From assembly GCF_002911015.1 (NCBI RefSeq), contig NZ_KZ626849.1, positions 1 to 64,000 of the forward strand: 64,000 nucleotides of DNA, read 5' to 3'. Under the pieces are notes generated by a model. The model was not told where the DNA came from. It was given only the letters and a program-made list of their open reading frames with translations, and searched no databases. Shown here one piece after another: positions 30,642-40,617 of the stretch; positions within the stretch are counted from its first letter, which is position 1, and every line of letters begins with the position of its first letter. The translations under genes were made by a program, and so were the position numbers. This DNA is from Streptomyces populi. Its GTDB lineage: Bacteria; Actinomycetota; Actinomycetes; Streptomycetales; Streptomycetaceae.

Positions 30642-31529
30642 ATGACGCACGCGATGCTGAAAGGGTCGAACGTCCCGCTGGACGCCACAGCGGTGCGCGC
30701 CGTCCTGCGCTGGACCCCCGGTCAGGGTGTTCCCGATGTCGATGCCTCCGCGCTGCTCCTCGGCCCCGACGGTCGTGTGCGATCCGACGAGGACTTCGTC
30801 TTCTACAACCAGCCCCGCCATCCGTCGGGCAAGGTGTGGCGGCTCGGCAAGAAGCGCGGCGCCGAGGGCCTCACCGACACGATCCAGACGGATCTGACGG
30901 GTGTCGAGCCCGGTGTCGGCCGGATTCTCCTGGTCGCATCGGCCGACGACGTCACCTTCGACCACGTACGCGATCTGCGCATCCTGCTGTACGACGCGGC
31001 CGTCGCGGACGGTGAACCTCTGGCGTACTTCGACATCAAGCCCGAGACCGGCGCGGAGACCGCGCTGATCTGCGGCGAGCTGTACCGGCGCGGTGACGGG
31101 TGGAAGTTCCGGGCGCTCGGCGAGGGCTACTCCAACGGTCTGGTGGGGCTCGCGACCGATTTCGGGATCTCGGTGGACGAGTCCGGGGCCGCGCCCGAGA
31201 CGGCCGCCTGGGCCTCGCCCGCCACGGCTCCGGAGACCTCGCTGCCGCTGCCGCCGGAGCACTCCGCCCCGGTCGCACAGCAGCCGGCCCCCGTCCCGCA
31301 GCAGCCCGCCTACGGCTATCCCCAGCCCGCCGCGGCGGCCGCGACCGGGCCGGCCTACGGCTATCCCCAGCCCGCCGGACCGCAGACGGATCCTTCCGCC
31401 TACGGCTATCCGCAGCCGCAGAGCGCGCCCGCCACACAGCCCGCCTACGGTTTCCCGCAGGCGGTGGGGTCGGGGCCGGACCCCGACTTCCGGCTGCCCC
31501 CGCAGGGGCCGCAGTTCATGAGCCGCTGA
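30642..31529 (+). CDS. TerD-domain protein with Tyr/Pro-rich tail
   Basis: A 295-aa protein. Residues 1-180 form a TerD-type calcium-binding beta-sandwich: [29 protein letters not shown] (a reduced acidic site compared with the paralogues) and [21 protein letters not shown] at the end of the fold. The tail (~185-295) is low-complexity, with four copies of AYG(Y/F)PQ separated by Ala/Pro/Gln stretches. Such tails can self-associate or bind other proteins, which is inference. Divergent from the lyase-PRTase-HAD operon, which supports one shared stress regulon. Confidence 0.87.
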   Translation: MTHAMLKGSNVPLDATAVRAVLRWTPGQGVPDVDASALLLGPDGRVRSDEDFVFYNQPRHPSGKVWRLGKKRGAEGLTDTIQTDLTGVEPGVGRILLVASADDVTFDHVRDLRILLYDAAVADGEPLAYFDIKPETGAETALICGELYRRGDGWKFRALGEGYSNGLVGLATDFGISVDESGAAPETAAWASPATAPETSLPLPPEHSAPVAQQPAPVPQQPAYGYPQPAAAAATGPAYGYPQPAGPQTDPSAYGYPQPQSAPATQPAYGFPQAVGSGPDPDFRLPPQGPQFMSR

Positions 31530-31575
31530 GTCCGGTGGGCGGGGACACCGGTGGCCGGCCGGGCCCGGCCGGCCG

Positions 31576-32313
31576 CTAACGGTCGGCCTTGGACTTGTAC
31601 CCGCGACCCCACTGGAGCCCCCAGCCGTAGAGGCGGTCGAGTTCGGCCTGGAAGCCGTACACGAACTTGACCTCGCGGCGCACGGTCACCTCGCCCTTGT
31701 TGCACTCGATCATGACGACGGCGCAGGAGCGGGCCTGCGGATGGCGTTCCTCCAGGCCGATCTCGATGCGCGGGCCGTTGCTCGGATAGAGCGTGATGAT
31801 GGCGTGCGTACGGTCGAACGCCGGGGTCTTGTCGTAGATGTAGACGAAGACCAGCAGGCGTTTGATGTCGTCGCGGTGGTCGAGGTTGACGAAGGCCGTC
31901 TCGCCCGAGCCGGAGCCGAAGCGGTCGTCGCCGCTGAGCTTCACGTACGGCGGGGCGTTGAGTTCGCCGAAGAAGCTGCCGAGCGGCTGGACGACGCCCT
32001 TGGTGCCGTCCGTCAGCTCGTACATGACGCCGAGGTCGAGGTCGACGTTGACCATGCTCTGGGTGTGCGCCTGGACCATCTCCGGCTTGAAGGTGCGCAG
32101 CGGATTGCGCAGCAGGCTGCCGCGCTGCGGCCCGCCGATGTCGGAGGTGCGCATCCGCCAGGACAGGTTGATGCGGAGGTTGCCGCCGGCCGCGCCCTGC
32201 TTGGTGAGCGAGACCGTGTGGTTGCGCTTGGTCATTTCGATGGCGTTGGAAGCCGCGCTGCCGGAATCGAAGTCCGTCGAGCGCCCGCGCCACATGTCCT
32301 GCCAGATGCCCAT
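31576..32313 (-). CDS. TerA-like tellurium-resistance family protein
   Basis: A 245-aa member of the TerD superfamily that lacks the standard acidic site and is most like TerA-type proteins. The core contains HTVSLTKQGAAGGNLRINL, VDLDLGVMYELTDG and DIKRLLVFVYIYD, and the end is DRLYGWGLQWGRGYKSKADR. The ATG at 32313 is four codons into the open frame and follows gggggg. TerA is regarded as a lipid- or membrane-proximal scaffold in ter systems. It is transcribed in the same direction as the TerC-like gene but a long hairpin separates them. Confidence 0.82.
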   Translation of the reverse strand: MGIWQDMWRGRSTDFDSGSAASNAIEMTKRNHTVSLTKQGAAGGNLRINLSWRMRTSDIGGPQRGSLLRNPLRTFKPEMVQAHTQSMVNVDLDLGVMYELTDGTKGVVQPLGSFFGELNAPPYVKLSGDDRFGSGSGETAFVNLDHRDDIKRLLVFVYIYDKTPAFDRTHAIITLYPSNGPRIEIGLEERHPQARSCAVVMIECNKGEVTVRREVKFVYGFQAELDRLYGWGLQWGRGYKSKADR

Positions 32314-32341
32314 TCGGCCCCCCACGTCTGTCGGTGTGCGG

Positions 32342-32381
32342 CGGGGCGGCCGCGGAGGACTCGTCCTCCACGGCCGCCCCG
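32342..32381 (-). terminator. Terminator between TerC-like and TerA-like genes
   Basis: cggggcggccgcggaggac and gtcctccacggccgccccg pair over 19 positions with one mismatch around a short loop. It follows the TerC-like stop (32410) and precedes the TerA-like start, so it can uncouple the two genes. Confidence 0.78.
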
Positions 32382-32409
32382 TTCAGAGCGTTCCTCGGGC
32401 GGGTGGGTG

Positions 32410-33558
32410 TCACACCCCGGACGAGACCTCAGCCTTCTCGTCCGAGGCCGGGGCTTTTCCCTCGGCTTCGGCGAGCGCCTTGTTGCGGCGCACGGAGGAC
32501 CAGAAGGACCAGGCGATCAGGACGACGCCGACGAGGCCGGTGATGACCTCGTTGATCTCGTACTGGATGGTGACCATGAGGATCACGGCCAGCGCGCCGA
32601 TCGCGTAGTGGGCGCCGTGCTCCAGGTAGACGTAGTCGTCGAGGGTGCCCTGGCGGACCAGGTAGACGGTGAGCGACCGGACGTACATGGCGCCGATGCC
32701 CAGGCCGAGCGCCATCAGCACGATGTCGTTGGTGATGGCGAAGGCGCCGATGACCCCGTCGAAGGAGAAGGAGGCGTCCAGGACTTCCAGGTACAGGAAC
32801 ATGAAGAACGCGGCCTGGCCGGCGAGGACGATGGCCGGCTTCTGCTTGCCGGTGCGCTCGGCCTCCTCCTCGGCCTCGTGCTCCCGCTCCTCCTCTTCCT
32901 CGAGCCTGTCCTCGAAGTAGCCGGAGAGTCCGCCGACGATCATGTACGTGATCAGACCGGCGATGCCGGAGACCAGCACCGTCTGCGCCTTGTCGGCGTG
33001 GCCGCCGCCGTGCTGGTGGGCGTGGACCGCGAAGGTCATGGAGGTGATCAGCAGGACGATCAGGGCGATGCAGACCGACAGCATGTCGACCTTGCCGAGC
33101 TTGGCCAGCGGCCGCTCGATCCAGCGCAGCCACTGGATGTCCCGGTCCTCGAAGATGAAGTCGAGGAAGATCATGAGCAGGAACATGCCGCCGAAGGCGG
33201 CGATCGACGGGTGGGCGTCGGTGACCAGCTGCTGGTACTTGTCCTTGTCGTTCAGCGCGAGATCGACCGCGTCGATCGGGCCGATCTTGGCGCTGATGGC
33301 GACGATCACGACAGGGAAGACCAGACGCATGCCGAAGACGGCGATCAGGACACCGACCGTGAGGAAGATCTTCTGCCAGAAGGCATTCATCTTCTTCAGG
33401 ATTCCGGCGTTGACGACCGCGTTGTCGAAGGAAAGCGAAATCTCCAGGACGGCCAGGATCGCCACGATGCCGAAGGCGGTCCACCCCCCGTAGACGGCCG
33501 CCGCGGCCAGACCGAGCGCGGTGATCGCGAACGACCAGCCGAAGGTTTTCAGAAGCAC
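32410..33558 (-). CDS. TerC/DUF475-family integral membrane protein
   Basis: A 382-aa polytopic membrane protein with about nine helices. The signature LEISLSFDNAVVNAGILK (~40) and a second LDASFSFDGVIGAFAITND (~255) are the paired acidic metal-binding motifs of the TerC superfamily. A charged cytoplasmic loop (EEEEEREHEAEEEAERTGKQ) lies between the halves. TerC proteins organise ter complexes at the membrane and some handle Mn2+. GTG start at 33558. Upstream on the same strand are the two TerD genes, so the cluster reads TerD, TerD, TerC-like, TerA-like. Confidence 0.88.
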   Translation of the reverse strand: MLLKTFGWSFAITALGLAAAAVYGGWTAFGIVAILAVLEISLSFDNAVVNAGILKKMNAFWQKIFLTVGVLIAVFGMRLVFPVVIVAISAKIGPIDAVDLALNDKDKYQQLVTDAHPSIAAFGGMFLLMIFLDFIFEDRDIQWLRWIERPLAKLGKVDMLSVCIALIVLLITSMTFAVHAHQHGGGHADKAQTVLVSGIAGLITYMIVGGLSGYFEDRLEEEEEREHEAEEEAERTGKQKPAIVLAGQAAFFMFLYLEVLDASFSFDGVIGAFAITNDIVLMALGLGIGAMYVRSLTVYLVRQGTLDDYVYLEHGAHYAIGALAVILMVTIQYEINEVITGLVGVVLIAWSFWSSVRRNKALAEAEGKAPASDEKAEVSSGV

Positions 33559-33694
33559 TGGCTACCCAATCATCGTGTCGTGGGGGCACCCCCAAGCGGT
33601 GGCCCGGGGAGTACGCATCCCCCGCGCCGTACTCGGCTTTACCTACTGTTGACCACGAAGTCTAAGGGGCCGCCTTCAGCTGATACAGGTGGGT

Positions 33695-34270
33695 CTAGGA
33701 AACATTGACCCCGAAGTCGAGCGCGATGCCCCGCAGACCCGACGCGTACCCCTGACCGACCGCCCGGAACTTCCATTCGCTGTTGTAGCGGTACACCTCG
33801 CCGAAGATCATCGCGGTTTCGGTGGAGGCGTCCTCGGAAAGGTCGTAGCGGGCGAGTTCCTGGCCGTCGGCCTGGTTGACGACGCGGATGAAGGCGTTGC
33901 TGACCTGGCCGAAGGTCTGGCCGCGGTTGTCCGCGTCATGGATGGAGACCGGGAACACGATCTTGTCGACGACGGCGGGGACCTTGGCGAGGTCGATCAG
34001 GATCGACTCGTCGTCGCCCTCGCCCTCACCGGTGAGGTTGTCGCCGGTGTGCTCCACGGAGCCGTCCGGGCTCTTGAGCTGGTTGTAGAAGATGAACCAC
34101 TCGTCCCCGAGCACCCGGCCGCCGCTGCACAGCAGGGCGCTGGCGTCGAGGTCGAAGTCGGCTCCGGTGGTGGAGCGCGCGTCCCAGCCGAGCCCGATCA
34201 TCACGTGTGTGAGGTTCGGTGCGGCCTTCGAGAGGGAGACATTGCCCCCCTTGGCGAGCGTGACGCCCAT
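33695..34270 (-). CDS. terD: TerD family protein
   Basis: A 191-aa single-domain TerD protein, the standard length. It starts [15 protein letters not shown], carries the calcium site in [36 protein letters not shown], and the closing [23 protein letters not shown]. TerD proteins bind Ca2+ and are thought to act in stress-sensing complexes with TerC; in Streptomyces they also affect differentiation. An ATG with gggagga upstream fits. Paralogue of the neighbouring gene, about 75% identical by inspection. Confidence 0.92.
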   Translation of the reverse strand: MGVTLAKGGNVSLSKAAPNLTHVMIGLGWDARSTTGADFDLDASALLCSGGRVLGDEWFIFYNQLKSPDGSVEHTGDNLTGEGEGDDESILIDLAKVPAVVDKIVFPVSIHDADNRGQTFGQVSNAFIRVVNQADGQELARYDLSEDASTETAMIFGEVYRYNSEWKFRAVGQGYASGLRGIALDFGVNVS

Positions 34271-34311
34271 GATGCTGGTCCTCCCGAGGTGCGGTCTTCA
34301 TGTGGTACGGC

Positions 34312-34350
34312 CGGTCCGGTGCCGCACCGAGACGGTGCGGCACCGGACCG
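34312..34350 (-). terminator. Terminator after upstream terD paralogue
   Basis: cggtccggtgccgcacc and ggtgcggcaccggaccg form a 17-bp perfect stem around a 5-base loop. It lies between the two terD genes, directly after the stop of the upstream copy (34371), so the paralogues are probably separate transcripts. Confidence 0.85.
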
Positions 34351-34370
34351 GGATGCCCGAGGGCTCCGGC

Positions 34371-34946
34371 TCAGACGTTGACGCCGAAGTCCTGCGCGAT
34401 GCCGCGCAGGCCCGAGGCGTAACCCTGGCCGATGGCACGGAACTTCCACTCCGCGCCGTTGCGGTAGAGCTCGCCGAAGACCATCGCGGTCTCCGTCGAG
34501 GCGTCCTCCGAGAGGTCGTAGCGCGCGATCTCCGCCTCGCCGGCCTGGTTCACCACGCGGATGTACGCGTTGCGGACCTGACCGAAGGACTGCTGGCGGT
34601 TCTCGGCGTCGTAGATGGAGACCGGGAACACGATCTTCGCGACGTCGGCGGGAACGGCGGCGAGGTTGACCTTGATCTGCTCGTCGTCGCCCTCGCCCTC
34701 ACCGGTGATGTTGTCACCGGTGTGCTCCACCGAGCCGTCCGGGCTCTTCAGGTTGTTGAAGAACACGAAGTTCTGGTCGGTGCTGACCTTGCCGTCCGTG
34801 TTCGTGAGGATGGCGCTGGCATCGAGGTCGAAGTCCACGCCGGTGGTGGTCCGGGCGTCCCATCCCAGACCGACGATGACCGCGGTCAGGCCCGGGGCCT
34901 CCTTCGACAGCGATACGTTGCCGCCCTTGCTGAGGCTGACTCCCAC
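34371..34946 (-). CDS. terD: TerD family protein, paralogue
   Basis: A 191-aa TerD protein when started at the GTG at 34946, which matches its neighbour's length and has gggagga upstream; the TTG four codons earlier is not needed. It has [29 protein letters not shown] for Ca2+, [21 protein letters not shown] and [23 protein letters not shown]. Calcium-binding residues are complete. It is the most promoter-proximal gene of the minus-strand ter set. Confidence 0.92.
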   Translation of the reverse strand: MGVSLSKGGNVSLSKEAPGLTAVIVGLGWDARTTTGVDFDLDASAILTNTDGKVSTDQNFVFFNNLKSPDGSVEHTGDNITGEGEGDDEQIKVNLAAVPADVAKIVFPVSIYDAENRQQSFGQVRNAYIRVVNQAGEAEIARYDLSEDASTETAMVFGELYRNGAEWKFRAIGQGYASGLRGIAQDFGVNV

Positions 34947-35060
34947 GAGTCCTCCCAATGGTGTTCAGGGGCGGGGAGCCCCGTAGGTGCGTTGGTATCG
35001 GATCAACGGTTCGATCCTAGTGACGGGTTCCCGTGCCTTGCAGGCCCTGGAACCGAAGAA

Positions 35061-35519
35061 TCACAGGGTGTCGAGCGCCTTGACGTACTCGTTCAGGTCA
35101 CGCGCGTCCGGCAGCCCGTTGACGACGGTCCAGCGGACGACGCCCTCCTTGTCGATGATGAACGTGCCGCGCACGGCGCAGCCCTTGTCCTCGTCGAAGA
35201 CGCCGTACGCGCGCGAGATGTTGCCGTGCGGCCAGAAGTCGGAGAGCAGCGGGTACTCCAGTCCCTCCTGCTCGGCGAAGACGCGCAGGGTGTGGATGGA
35301 GTCGTTGGAGACCGCGAGGAGCTGGGTGTCGCGGTCGGTGAACTGCGGCAGGTTGTCGCGCAGGGAGCACAGCTCGCCGGTGCACACGCCGGTGAAAGCG
35401 AAGGGGTAGAAGAGCAGCACCACGTTCTTCTCGCCACGGAAGTCGGACAGCCTCACGGTCGCGCCGTGGTTGTCCTTCAGCTCGAAGTCCGGTGCCTTGG
35501 TGCCGACCTCGACGGCCAT
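35061..35519 (-). CDS. ahpE: AhpE-type peroxiredoxin
   Basis: A 152-aa peroxiredoxin that reduces peroxides. VLLFYPFAFTGVCTGELCSLRD holds the peroxidatic Cys in the P-x3-T/S-x2-C pattern, and Cys+5 is another Cys (ELC). SDFWPHGNISRAYGVF and GTFIIDKEGVVRW match the mycobacterial AhpE (1-Cys) type closely in length and order. MAVEVGTKAPDFEL is the family start; the preceding open frame is a GC-rich artefact. The gene lies beside the ter cluster, in keeping with an oxidative-stress theme. Confidence 0.9.
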   Translation of the reverse strand: MAVEVGTKAPDFELKDNHGATVRLSDFRGEKNVVLLFYPFAFTGVCTGELCSLRDNLPQFTDRDTQLLAVSNDSIHTLRVFAEQEGLEYPLLSDFWPHGNISRAYGVFDEDKGCAVRGTFIIDKEGVVRWTVVNGLPDARDLNEYVKALDTL

Positions 35520-35692
35520 AGTCACTCGCTTCCCTTCCAAGGGTCTGTTCGGGTGACGACCAGCGTACGCAGTGATCGCCCCCCGGTGACGGCGCGACCC
35601 CCCGCGCGGTCCCCCGGGTGCGCGGGAGTCCGCCCGCCCCGGCCGGCCGGCGAAGACGGCCGGGAGCCCCGCCGGGGCGTCCCGGGGCATGC

Positions 35693-35730
35693 GTGAGGCC
35701 CCCGCCGAGGTGGCTGGGCGGGGGCCTCAC
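35693..35730 (-). terminator. Terminator of the DUF3052 gene
   Basis: gtgaggcccccgcc and ggcgggggcctcac form a 14-bp perfect stem around a short loop. It lies ~30 bases after the stop at 35761 on the minus strand. Confidence 0.82.
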
Positions 35731-35760
35731 GGATGCTCTGCTTGCAGACGGGGCTGCAGT

Positions 35761-36183
35761 TCAGCGCTTGGGGGTGGCCAGGCGGGTGCCCGACCATTCC
35801 TTGCCGACGGAGATGCTCTTCGTCTGGGAGAGGCCGGCTGTCCGTACGGCATCGCTGATGTCGCTGGGCTCGACGTAACCGTCCCTGCCGGTCTTCGGGG
35901 TCAGCAGCCAGATGTTGCCGCCGTCCTCAAGGAGACCGATGACGTCCACCAGTGCGTCCGTGAGATCGCCGTCCTCGTCCCGGAACCACAACAGCACCAC
36001 GTCTGCGACGTCGTCGTAGTCCTCGTCGACCAGATCCTGGCCGATCAGCGATTCGATGCCTTCACGGAGCTCGTGGTCAACGTCGTCGTCGAAGCCGATC
36101 TCCTGGACCACCTGTCCGGGCTCGAACCCCAGCCTGGCGGCCGGGTTGGTCCGCTCCTCCGCGTGGTCCGCGGTCGCGCTCAC
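35761..36183 (-). CDS. DUF3052 family protein
   Basis: A 140-aa acidic soluble protein of the actinobacterial DUF3052 family. LGFEPGQVVQEIGFDDDVDHE (~20-40) and DVVLLWFRDEDGDLTDALVD are recognisable, ending KEWSGTRLATPKR. The fold is likely SAM-methyltransferase-like without known activity. The GTG start at 36183 has a clear aggagg. It occupies the conserved position between the peroxiredoxin and aceE, divergent from aceE. Confidence 0.88.
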   Translation of the reverse strand: MSATADHAEERTNPAARLGFEPGQVVQEIGFDDDVDHELREGIESLIGQDLVDEDYDDVADVVLLWFRDEDGDLTDALVDVIGLLEDGGNIWLLTPKTGRDGYVEPSDISDAVRTAGLSQTKSISVGKEWSGTRLATPKR

Positions 36184-36647
36184 GGCTTGCCTCCTGATCA
36201 TGTTTCGGAATGGGGGTGTCCCCCCGCTCGTCCGGAGCCGGGGGATCTCAGCCACGCGCGTACGCGAAGCGTTGGCCGTAGTCCACACGGGCGGAGCGGA
36301 TCGCGCAAGTACCCGGCCGTCGAGACCGCCGAAACGGTGACGATCCTGGCAGTGCCGACGCAACTCCCGACGGGCCATCATGACGCCATGTGACGGGCAC
36401 CACACATTTCTGCCCCATTTATCCTCTTCGGAACCCCCGGAGCGTGCGAAAGCCGAACGACTTTGCGGAACGCGTCACGCCCTGAGCGTATCGTTACGTT
36501 TTGGCCGGGCCCGTCCCGGCCGTTCGCACGGACGTCTCGGTTACCCCCTGGTAGAGATGACGTACACGCTCACGGGGTACACGATGGGGATCGGTGCGGA
36601 CGCGGGGAAAACCACCGAAGACAGCCCTCTGACAGCGAAGGAACAGC
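36184..36647. other. Divergent promoter region of DUF3052 and aceE
   Basis: About 460 bases. There is no gene. A long leader before aceE is implied. A GC-rich inverted repeat (ggccgggcccgtcccggcc, 36501-36519) and the paired strings acgctcacggggtacacg near 36565 are visible. The region 36400-36500 is notably less GC-rich. No pyruvate-dehydrogenase operator is recognised with confidence. Confidence 0.45.
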
Positions 36648-39395
36648 GTGGCTTCCGGATCAGATCGCAACCCGATCATCATTGGCGGCCTTCCCAGCCA
36701 GGTCCCGGACTTCGACCCTGAGGAGACTCAGGAGTGGCTCGACTCCCTCGACGCCGCCGTGGACGAGCGCGGCCGCGAACGGGCCCGCTATCTGATGCTG
36801 CGGCTCATCGAGCGGGCCCGTGAGAAGCGCGTGGCCGTGCCCGAGATGCGCAGCACGGACTACGTCAACACGATCGCCACCAAGGACGAGCCGTTCTTCC
36901 CGGGCAACGAGGAGATCGAGCGCAGGATCCTCAACGCGACCCGCTGGAACGCCGCCGTGATGGTCTCCAGGGCGCAGCGCCCCGGCATCGGCGTGGGCGG
37001 CCACATCGCGACCTTCGCCTCCTCCGCCTCGCTCTACGACGTCGGCTTCAACCACTTCTTCCGGGGCAAGGACGAGGGCGACGGCGGCGACCAGATCTTC
37101 TTCCAGGGGCACGCCTCCCCGGGCATCTACGCCCGCGCGTTCCTCCTCGACCGGCTCTCCGAGCAGCAGCTCGACGCGTTCCGCCAGGAGAAGTCGAAGG
37201 CGCCCCACGGACTGTCCTCGTACCCGCACCCGCGGCTGATGCCGGACTTCTGGGAGTTCCCCACGGTGTCGATGGGCCTCGGCCCGCTCGGCGCGATCTT
37301 CCAGGCGCGGATGAACCGCTACATGGAGGCGCGCGGCATCGCGGACACCTCCAGGTCGCACGTCTGGGCGTTCCTCGGCGACGGCGAGATGGACGAGCCG
37401 GAGTCGCTCGGCCAGCTGTCGATCGCCGCGCGCGAGGGCCTGGACAACCTGACCTTCGTCGTGAACTGCAACCTCCAGCGCCTCGACGGCCCCGTCCGCG
37501 GCAACGGCAAGATCATCCAGGAGCTGGAGTCGCAGTTCCGGGGCGCCGGCTGGAACGTCATCAAGCTGGTCTGGGACCGCACCTGGGACCCGCTGCTCGC
37601 GCAGGACCGCGACGGCGTGCTCGTCAACCGGCTGAACACCACGCCGGACGGCCAGTTCCAGACGTACGCCACGGAGACGGGCGCGTACATCCGCGAGCAC
37701 TTCTTCGGGGACGACCACCGGCTGCGCGCGATGGTCGAGAACATGACCGACGACCAGATCCTGCACCTGGGGCGCGGCGGTCACGACCACAAGAAGATCT
37801 TCGCGGCGTTCTCGGCGGCCAAGGCGCACGCGGGCCAGCCGACGGTGATCCTGGCGCAGACGGTCAAGGGCTGGACGCTCGGCCCGAACTTCGAGGGCCG
37901 CAACGCCACGCACCAGATGAAGAAGCTGACGGTCGCCGACCTGAAGGGGTTCCGCGACCGGCTGCACCTGCCGATCTCCGACAAGGAGCTGGAGGACGGC
38001 GCGCCGCCGTACTACCACCCGGGCCGGAACTCGGAGGAGATCCAGTACATGCACGACCGCCGCAAGGGCCTCGGCGGGTACGTGCCGACGCGCGTCGTGC
38101 GGTCGAAGCCCCTGGCCCTGCCCGACGACAAGACGTACGCGACCGTGAAGAAGGGCTCGGGCCAGCAGTCCATCGCCACGACCATGGCGTTCGTGCGGCT
38201 GCTCAAGGACCTCATGCGGGACAAGGAGATCGGCAAGCGGTTCGTGCTGATCGCGCCCGACGAGTACCGCACGTTCGGCATGGACTCGTTCTTCCCGAGC
38301 GCGAAGATCTACAACCCGCTCGGCCAGCAGTACGAGTCGGTGGACCGCGAACTGCTGCTCGCCTACAAGGAGTCGCCGACCGGCCAGATGCTGCACGACG
38401 GCATCTCGGAGGCGGGCTGCACGGCCTCGCTGATCGCCGCGGGTTCGGCGTACGCCACCCATGGCGAGCCGCTCATCCCGGTCTACGTCTTCTACTCGAT
38501 GTTCGGTTTCCAGCGAACGGGTGACCAGTTCTGGCAGATGGCCGACCAGTTGGCGCGCGGTTTCGTCCTGGGCGCGACCGCCGGGCGGACGACGCTGACC
38601 GGTGAGGGTCTCCAGCACGCGGACGGCCACTCCCAGCTGCTGGCCTCCACGAACCCGGGCTGCATCGCCTACGACCCGGCGTTCGGCTTCGAGATCGCCC
38701 ACATCGTCCAGGACGGTCTGCGCCGCATGTACGGCTCGTCCGAGGAGCACCCGCACGGCGAGGACGTCTTCTACTACCTCACCGTCTACAACGAGCCGCT
38801 CCAGCACCCGGCCGAGCCGGAGAACGTGGACGCCGAGGGCATCCTGAAGGGCCTGTACCGCTTCAGCGAGGGCACCTCGGGCACGATCCCCGCGCAGATC
38901 ATGGCCTCCGGCATCGGCGTCACCTGGGCCCTGGAGGCGCAGAAGATCCTCGCCGAGGAGTGGGACGTCAGGGCCGACGTCTGGTCGGCCACCTCCTGGA
39001 ACGAGCTGCGGCGCGAGGCCGTCGAGGTGGAGCGGCACAACCTGCTGCACCCCGAGGAGGAGCAGCGCGTCCCGTACGTGACGCAGAAGCTGTCCTCCGC
39101 CCAGGGCCCGTTCGTGGCCGTCTCCGACTGGATGCGATCGGTTCCCGACCAGATCGCCCGGTGGGTGCCCGGCACCTACCAGTCCCTCGGCGCGGACGGC
39201 TTCGGCTTCGCGGACACCCGCGGCGCGGCCCGGCGCTTCTTCCACATCGACGCGCAGTCGATCGTGGTCGCCGTGCTGACCGAACTGGCCCGTGAGGGCA
39301 AGGTGGACCGGTCGGTGCTCAAGCAGGCCGTCGACCGCTACCAGCTGCTCGACGTGCGGGCGGCCGACCCGGGGCCCGCGGGCGGCGACGCGTAA
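36648..39395 (+). CDS. aceE: Pyruvate dehydrogenase E1 component
   Basis: A 915-aa homodimeric E1 that decarboxylates pyruvate with thiamine diphosphate and feeds the dihydrolipoyl acetyltransferase core to give acetyl-Co[24 protein letters not shown] opens the N-terminal domain, the ThDP-binding [10 protein letters not shown] motif lies near 240 with [12 protein letters not shown] after it, and [20 protein letters not shown] gives the central domain. The length is standard. The GTG start follows aagga. E2 and E3 genes are not adjacent, as usual in Streptomyces. Confidence 0.97.
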   Translation: MASGSDRNPIIIGGLPSQVPDFDPEETQEWLDSLDAAVDERGRERARYLMLRLIERAREKRVAVPEMRSTDYVNTIATKDEPFFPGNEEIERRILNATRWNAAVMVSRAQRPGIGVGGHIATFASSASLYDVGFNHFFRGKDEGDGGDQIFFQGHASPGIYARAFLLDRLSEQQLDAFRQEKSKAPHGLSSYPHPRLMPDFWEFPTVSMGLGPLGAIFQARMNRYMEARGIADTSRSHVWAFLGDGEMDEPESLGQLSIAAREGLDNLTFVVNCNLQRLDGPVRGNGKIIQELESQFRGAGWNVIKLVWDRTWDPLLAQDRDGVLVNRLNTTPDGQFQTYATETGAYIREHFFGDDHRLRAMVENMTDDQILHLGRGGHDHKKIFAAFSAAKAHAGQPTVILAQTVKGWTLGPNFEGRNATHQMKKLTVADLKGFRDRLHLPISDKELEDGAPPYYHPGRNSEEIQYMHDRRKGLGGYVPTRVVRSKPLALPDDKTYATVKKGSGQQSIATTMAFVRLLKDLMRDKEIGKRFVLIAPDEYRTFGMDSFFPSAKIYNPLGQQYESVDRELLLAYKESPTGQMLHDGISEAGCTASLIAAGSAYATHGEPLIPVYVFYSMFGFQRTGDQFWQMADQLARGFVLGATAGRTTLTGEGLQHADGHSQLLASTNPGCIAYDPAFGFEIAHIVQDGLRRMYGSSEEHPHGEDVFYYLTVYNEPLQHPAEPENVDAEGILKGLYRFSEGTSGTIPAQIMASGIGVTWALEAQKILAEEWDVRADVWSATSWNELRREAVEVERHNLLHPEEEQRVPYVTQKLSSAQGPFVAVSDWMRSVPDQIARWVPGTYQSLGADGFGFADTRGAARRFFHIDAQSIVVAVLTELAREGKVDRSVLKQAVDRYQLLDVRAADPGPAGGDA

Positions 39396-39410
39396 CGGCG
39401 GACAGGAGCG

Positions 39411-39447
39411 ACGGGGGGCGGCGGGGCGTGAGCCCGCCGCCCCCCGT
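39411..39447 (+). terminator. Terminator of aceE
   Basis: acggggggcggcggg and cccgccgccccccgt form a 15-bp perfect stem with a 7-base loop, followed by gcgttttct. It lies 16 bases after the aceE stop. Confidence 0.9.
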
Positions 39448-39471
39448 GCGTTTTCTCCCTACGATGCGGGC

Positions 39472-40617
39472 ATGAGCGAAGAATCCGCCCAGGCCCGTTG
39501 GGAGCTGCGCACCCAGCGGCCCCTGCTCGTCCTCGCGGTGGCGTTCGCCCTCGGGTACGCCGTGCCGATCGTGGACAGCGACGCGGGCCGTCCGGTGACG
39601 CTGACCTGCACGCTGGTGGAGTGGGTCGTGTGGGGGGCCTTCGCCGTCGACTATCTCGTCCGGCTCGCCCTCGCCCCGCAACGCCGGTCCTTCGTCCGCG
39701 GCCACTGGCTGGACCTGTGTGCCGTGATCCTGCCGATCCTTCAGCCGCTGCGGCTGCTGCGGCTCGTCTCCACGCTGATGCTGGTGGGCCGGCGCGCCCG
39801 GATGGCCTCGCAGATCCGGCTGACGACCTACGTGGGGGGCGCGGTGGTCGGCCTGCTGATGTTCGGTTCGCTCGCCGTGCTGTCGGTGGAGCGGGACTCA
39901 CCCAACGGGAACATCAAGACGCTGGGTGACGCGGTGTGGTGGTCGTTCACGACGATGACGACCGTGGGGTACGGCGATCACGCCCCGACGACGGGGATGG
40001 GCCGGGTCCTCGCGGTCGGCCTGATGCTCTCCGGGATCGCCCTCCTCGGTGTGGTCACCGCGAACATCGCCGCCTGGTTCATCTCGCGGTTCGAGAAGGA
40101 CGACGTGGAGGAGCGGAGGCAGACCGCGGCGATCGAGGCGCTCGCGGCGGAGGTGCGGGCCCTGCGGGCCGAGGTCACCGCCCTGACCGGCGGCCAGGGG
40201 ATCCTGCCGCGTCCCCTGCCGGCGGGGCCGGAGGAACACCCCCCGGCCTGGCCCGGGAGCCCCGGTCCGGGGGCGAGCCGTGGGCCGGGGACGGCGGGAC
40301 CTCCCGTACGGACCGGTGGGCCCGCGCGCCGCGAGGCGGCACACGGGCCCTCGTCCGGTACCGGTCCGGCCGGGTCAGAGCAGGCCGTTGCCCGCGCCGC
40401 CCGCCAGCCAGACGACCGCCAGGAGGGTGTCGATTGCTCCCAGCACCAGGGCGATCAGCGCCGGCACCGGACCCGATCCGGTCCAGCGGCGGCCCATGGC
40501 GAGCCATCCGCAGACCATCGCGGCCGGCCCGAGGACGATGCCCAGCGTGAAGAAGCCGGCCACCGCGCACACGGTGCCGATGATCCCCAGGGTCGCGCTG
40601 TCCGGCCCGGTCCGTGA
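39472..40617 (+). CDS. Voltage-gated potassium channel
   Basis: A 381-aa channel by this frame. The first ~240 residues hold a six-helix voltage-gated type fold: the S4-like segment LRLLRLVSTLMLVGRRARMA, and the pore with TMTTVGYGDHAP, whose TVGYGD is the K+ selectivity filter. A coiled coil follows (EERRQTAAIEALAAEVRALRAEV). The last ~80 residues, from about 40375, run antisense over the minus-strand gene 40375-40677 and become disordered His/Arg/Asp-rich, so the natural end may lie near 40375. Either the stop has been lost or the overlap is real. Confidence 0.83.
   Translation: MSEESAQARWELRTQRPLLVLAVAFALGYAVPIVDSDAGRPVTLTCTLVEWVVWGAFAVDYLVRLALAPQRRSFVRGHWLDLCAVILPILQPLRLLRLVSTLMLVGRRARMASQIRLTTYVGGAVVGLLMFGSLAVLSVERDSPNGNIKTLGDAVWWSFTTMTTVGYGDHAPTTGMGRVLAVGLMLSGIALLGVVTANIAAWFISRFEKDDVEERRQTAAIEALAAEVRALRAEVTALTGGQGILPRPLPAGPEEHPPAWPGSPGPGASRGPGTAGPPVRTGGPARREAAHGPSSGTGPAGSEQAVARAARQPDDRQEGVDCSQHQGDQRRHRTRSGPAAAHGEPSADHRGRPEDDAQREEAGHRAHGADDPQGRAVRPGP

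Noticed and set aside
36600..36650. Upstream ATG frames before aceE
   Set aside because: They are not in frame with aceE or are poorly placed; the GTG at 36648 with aagga matches the family N-terminus.
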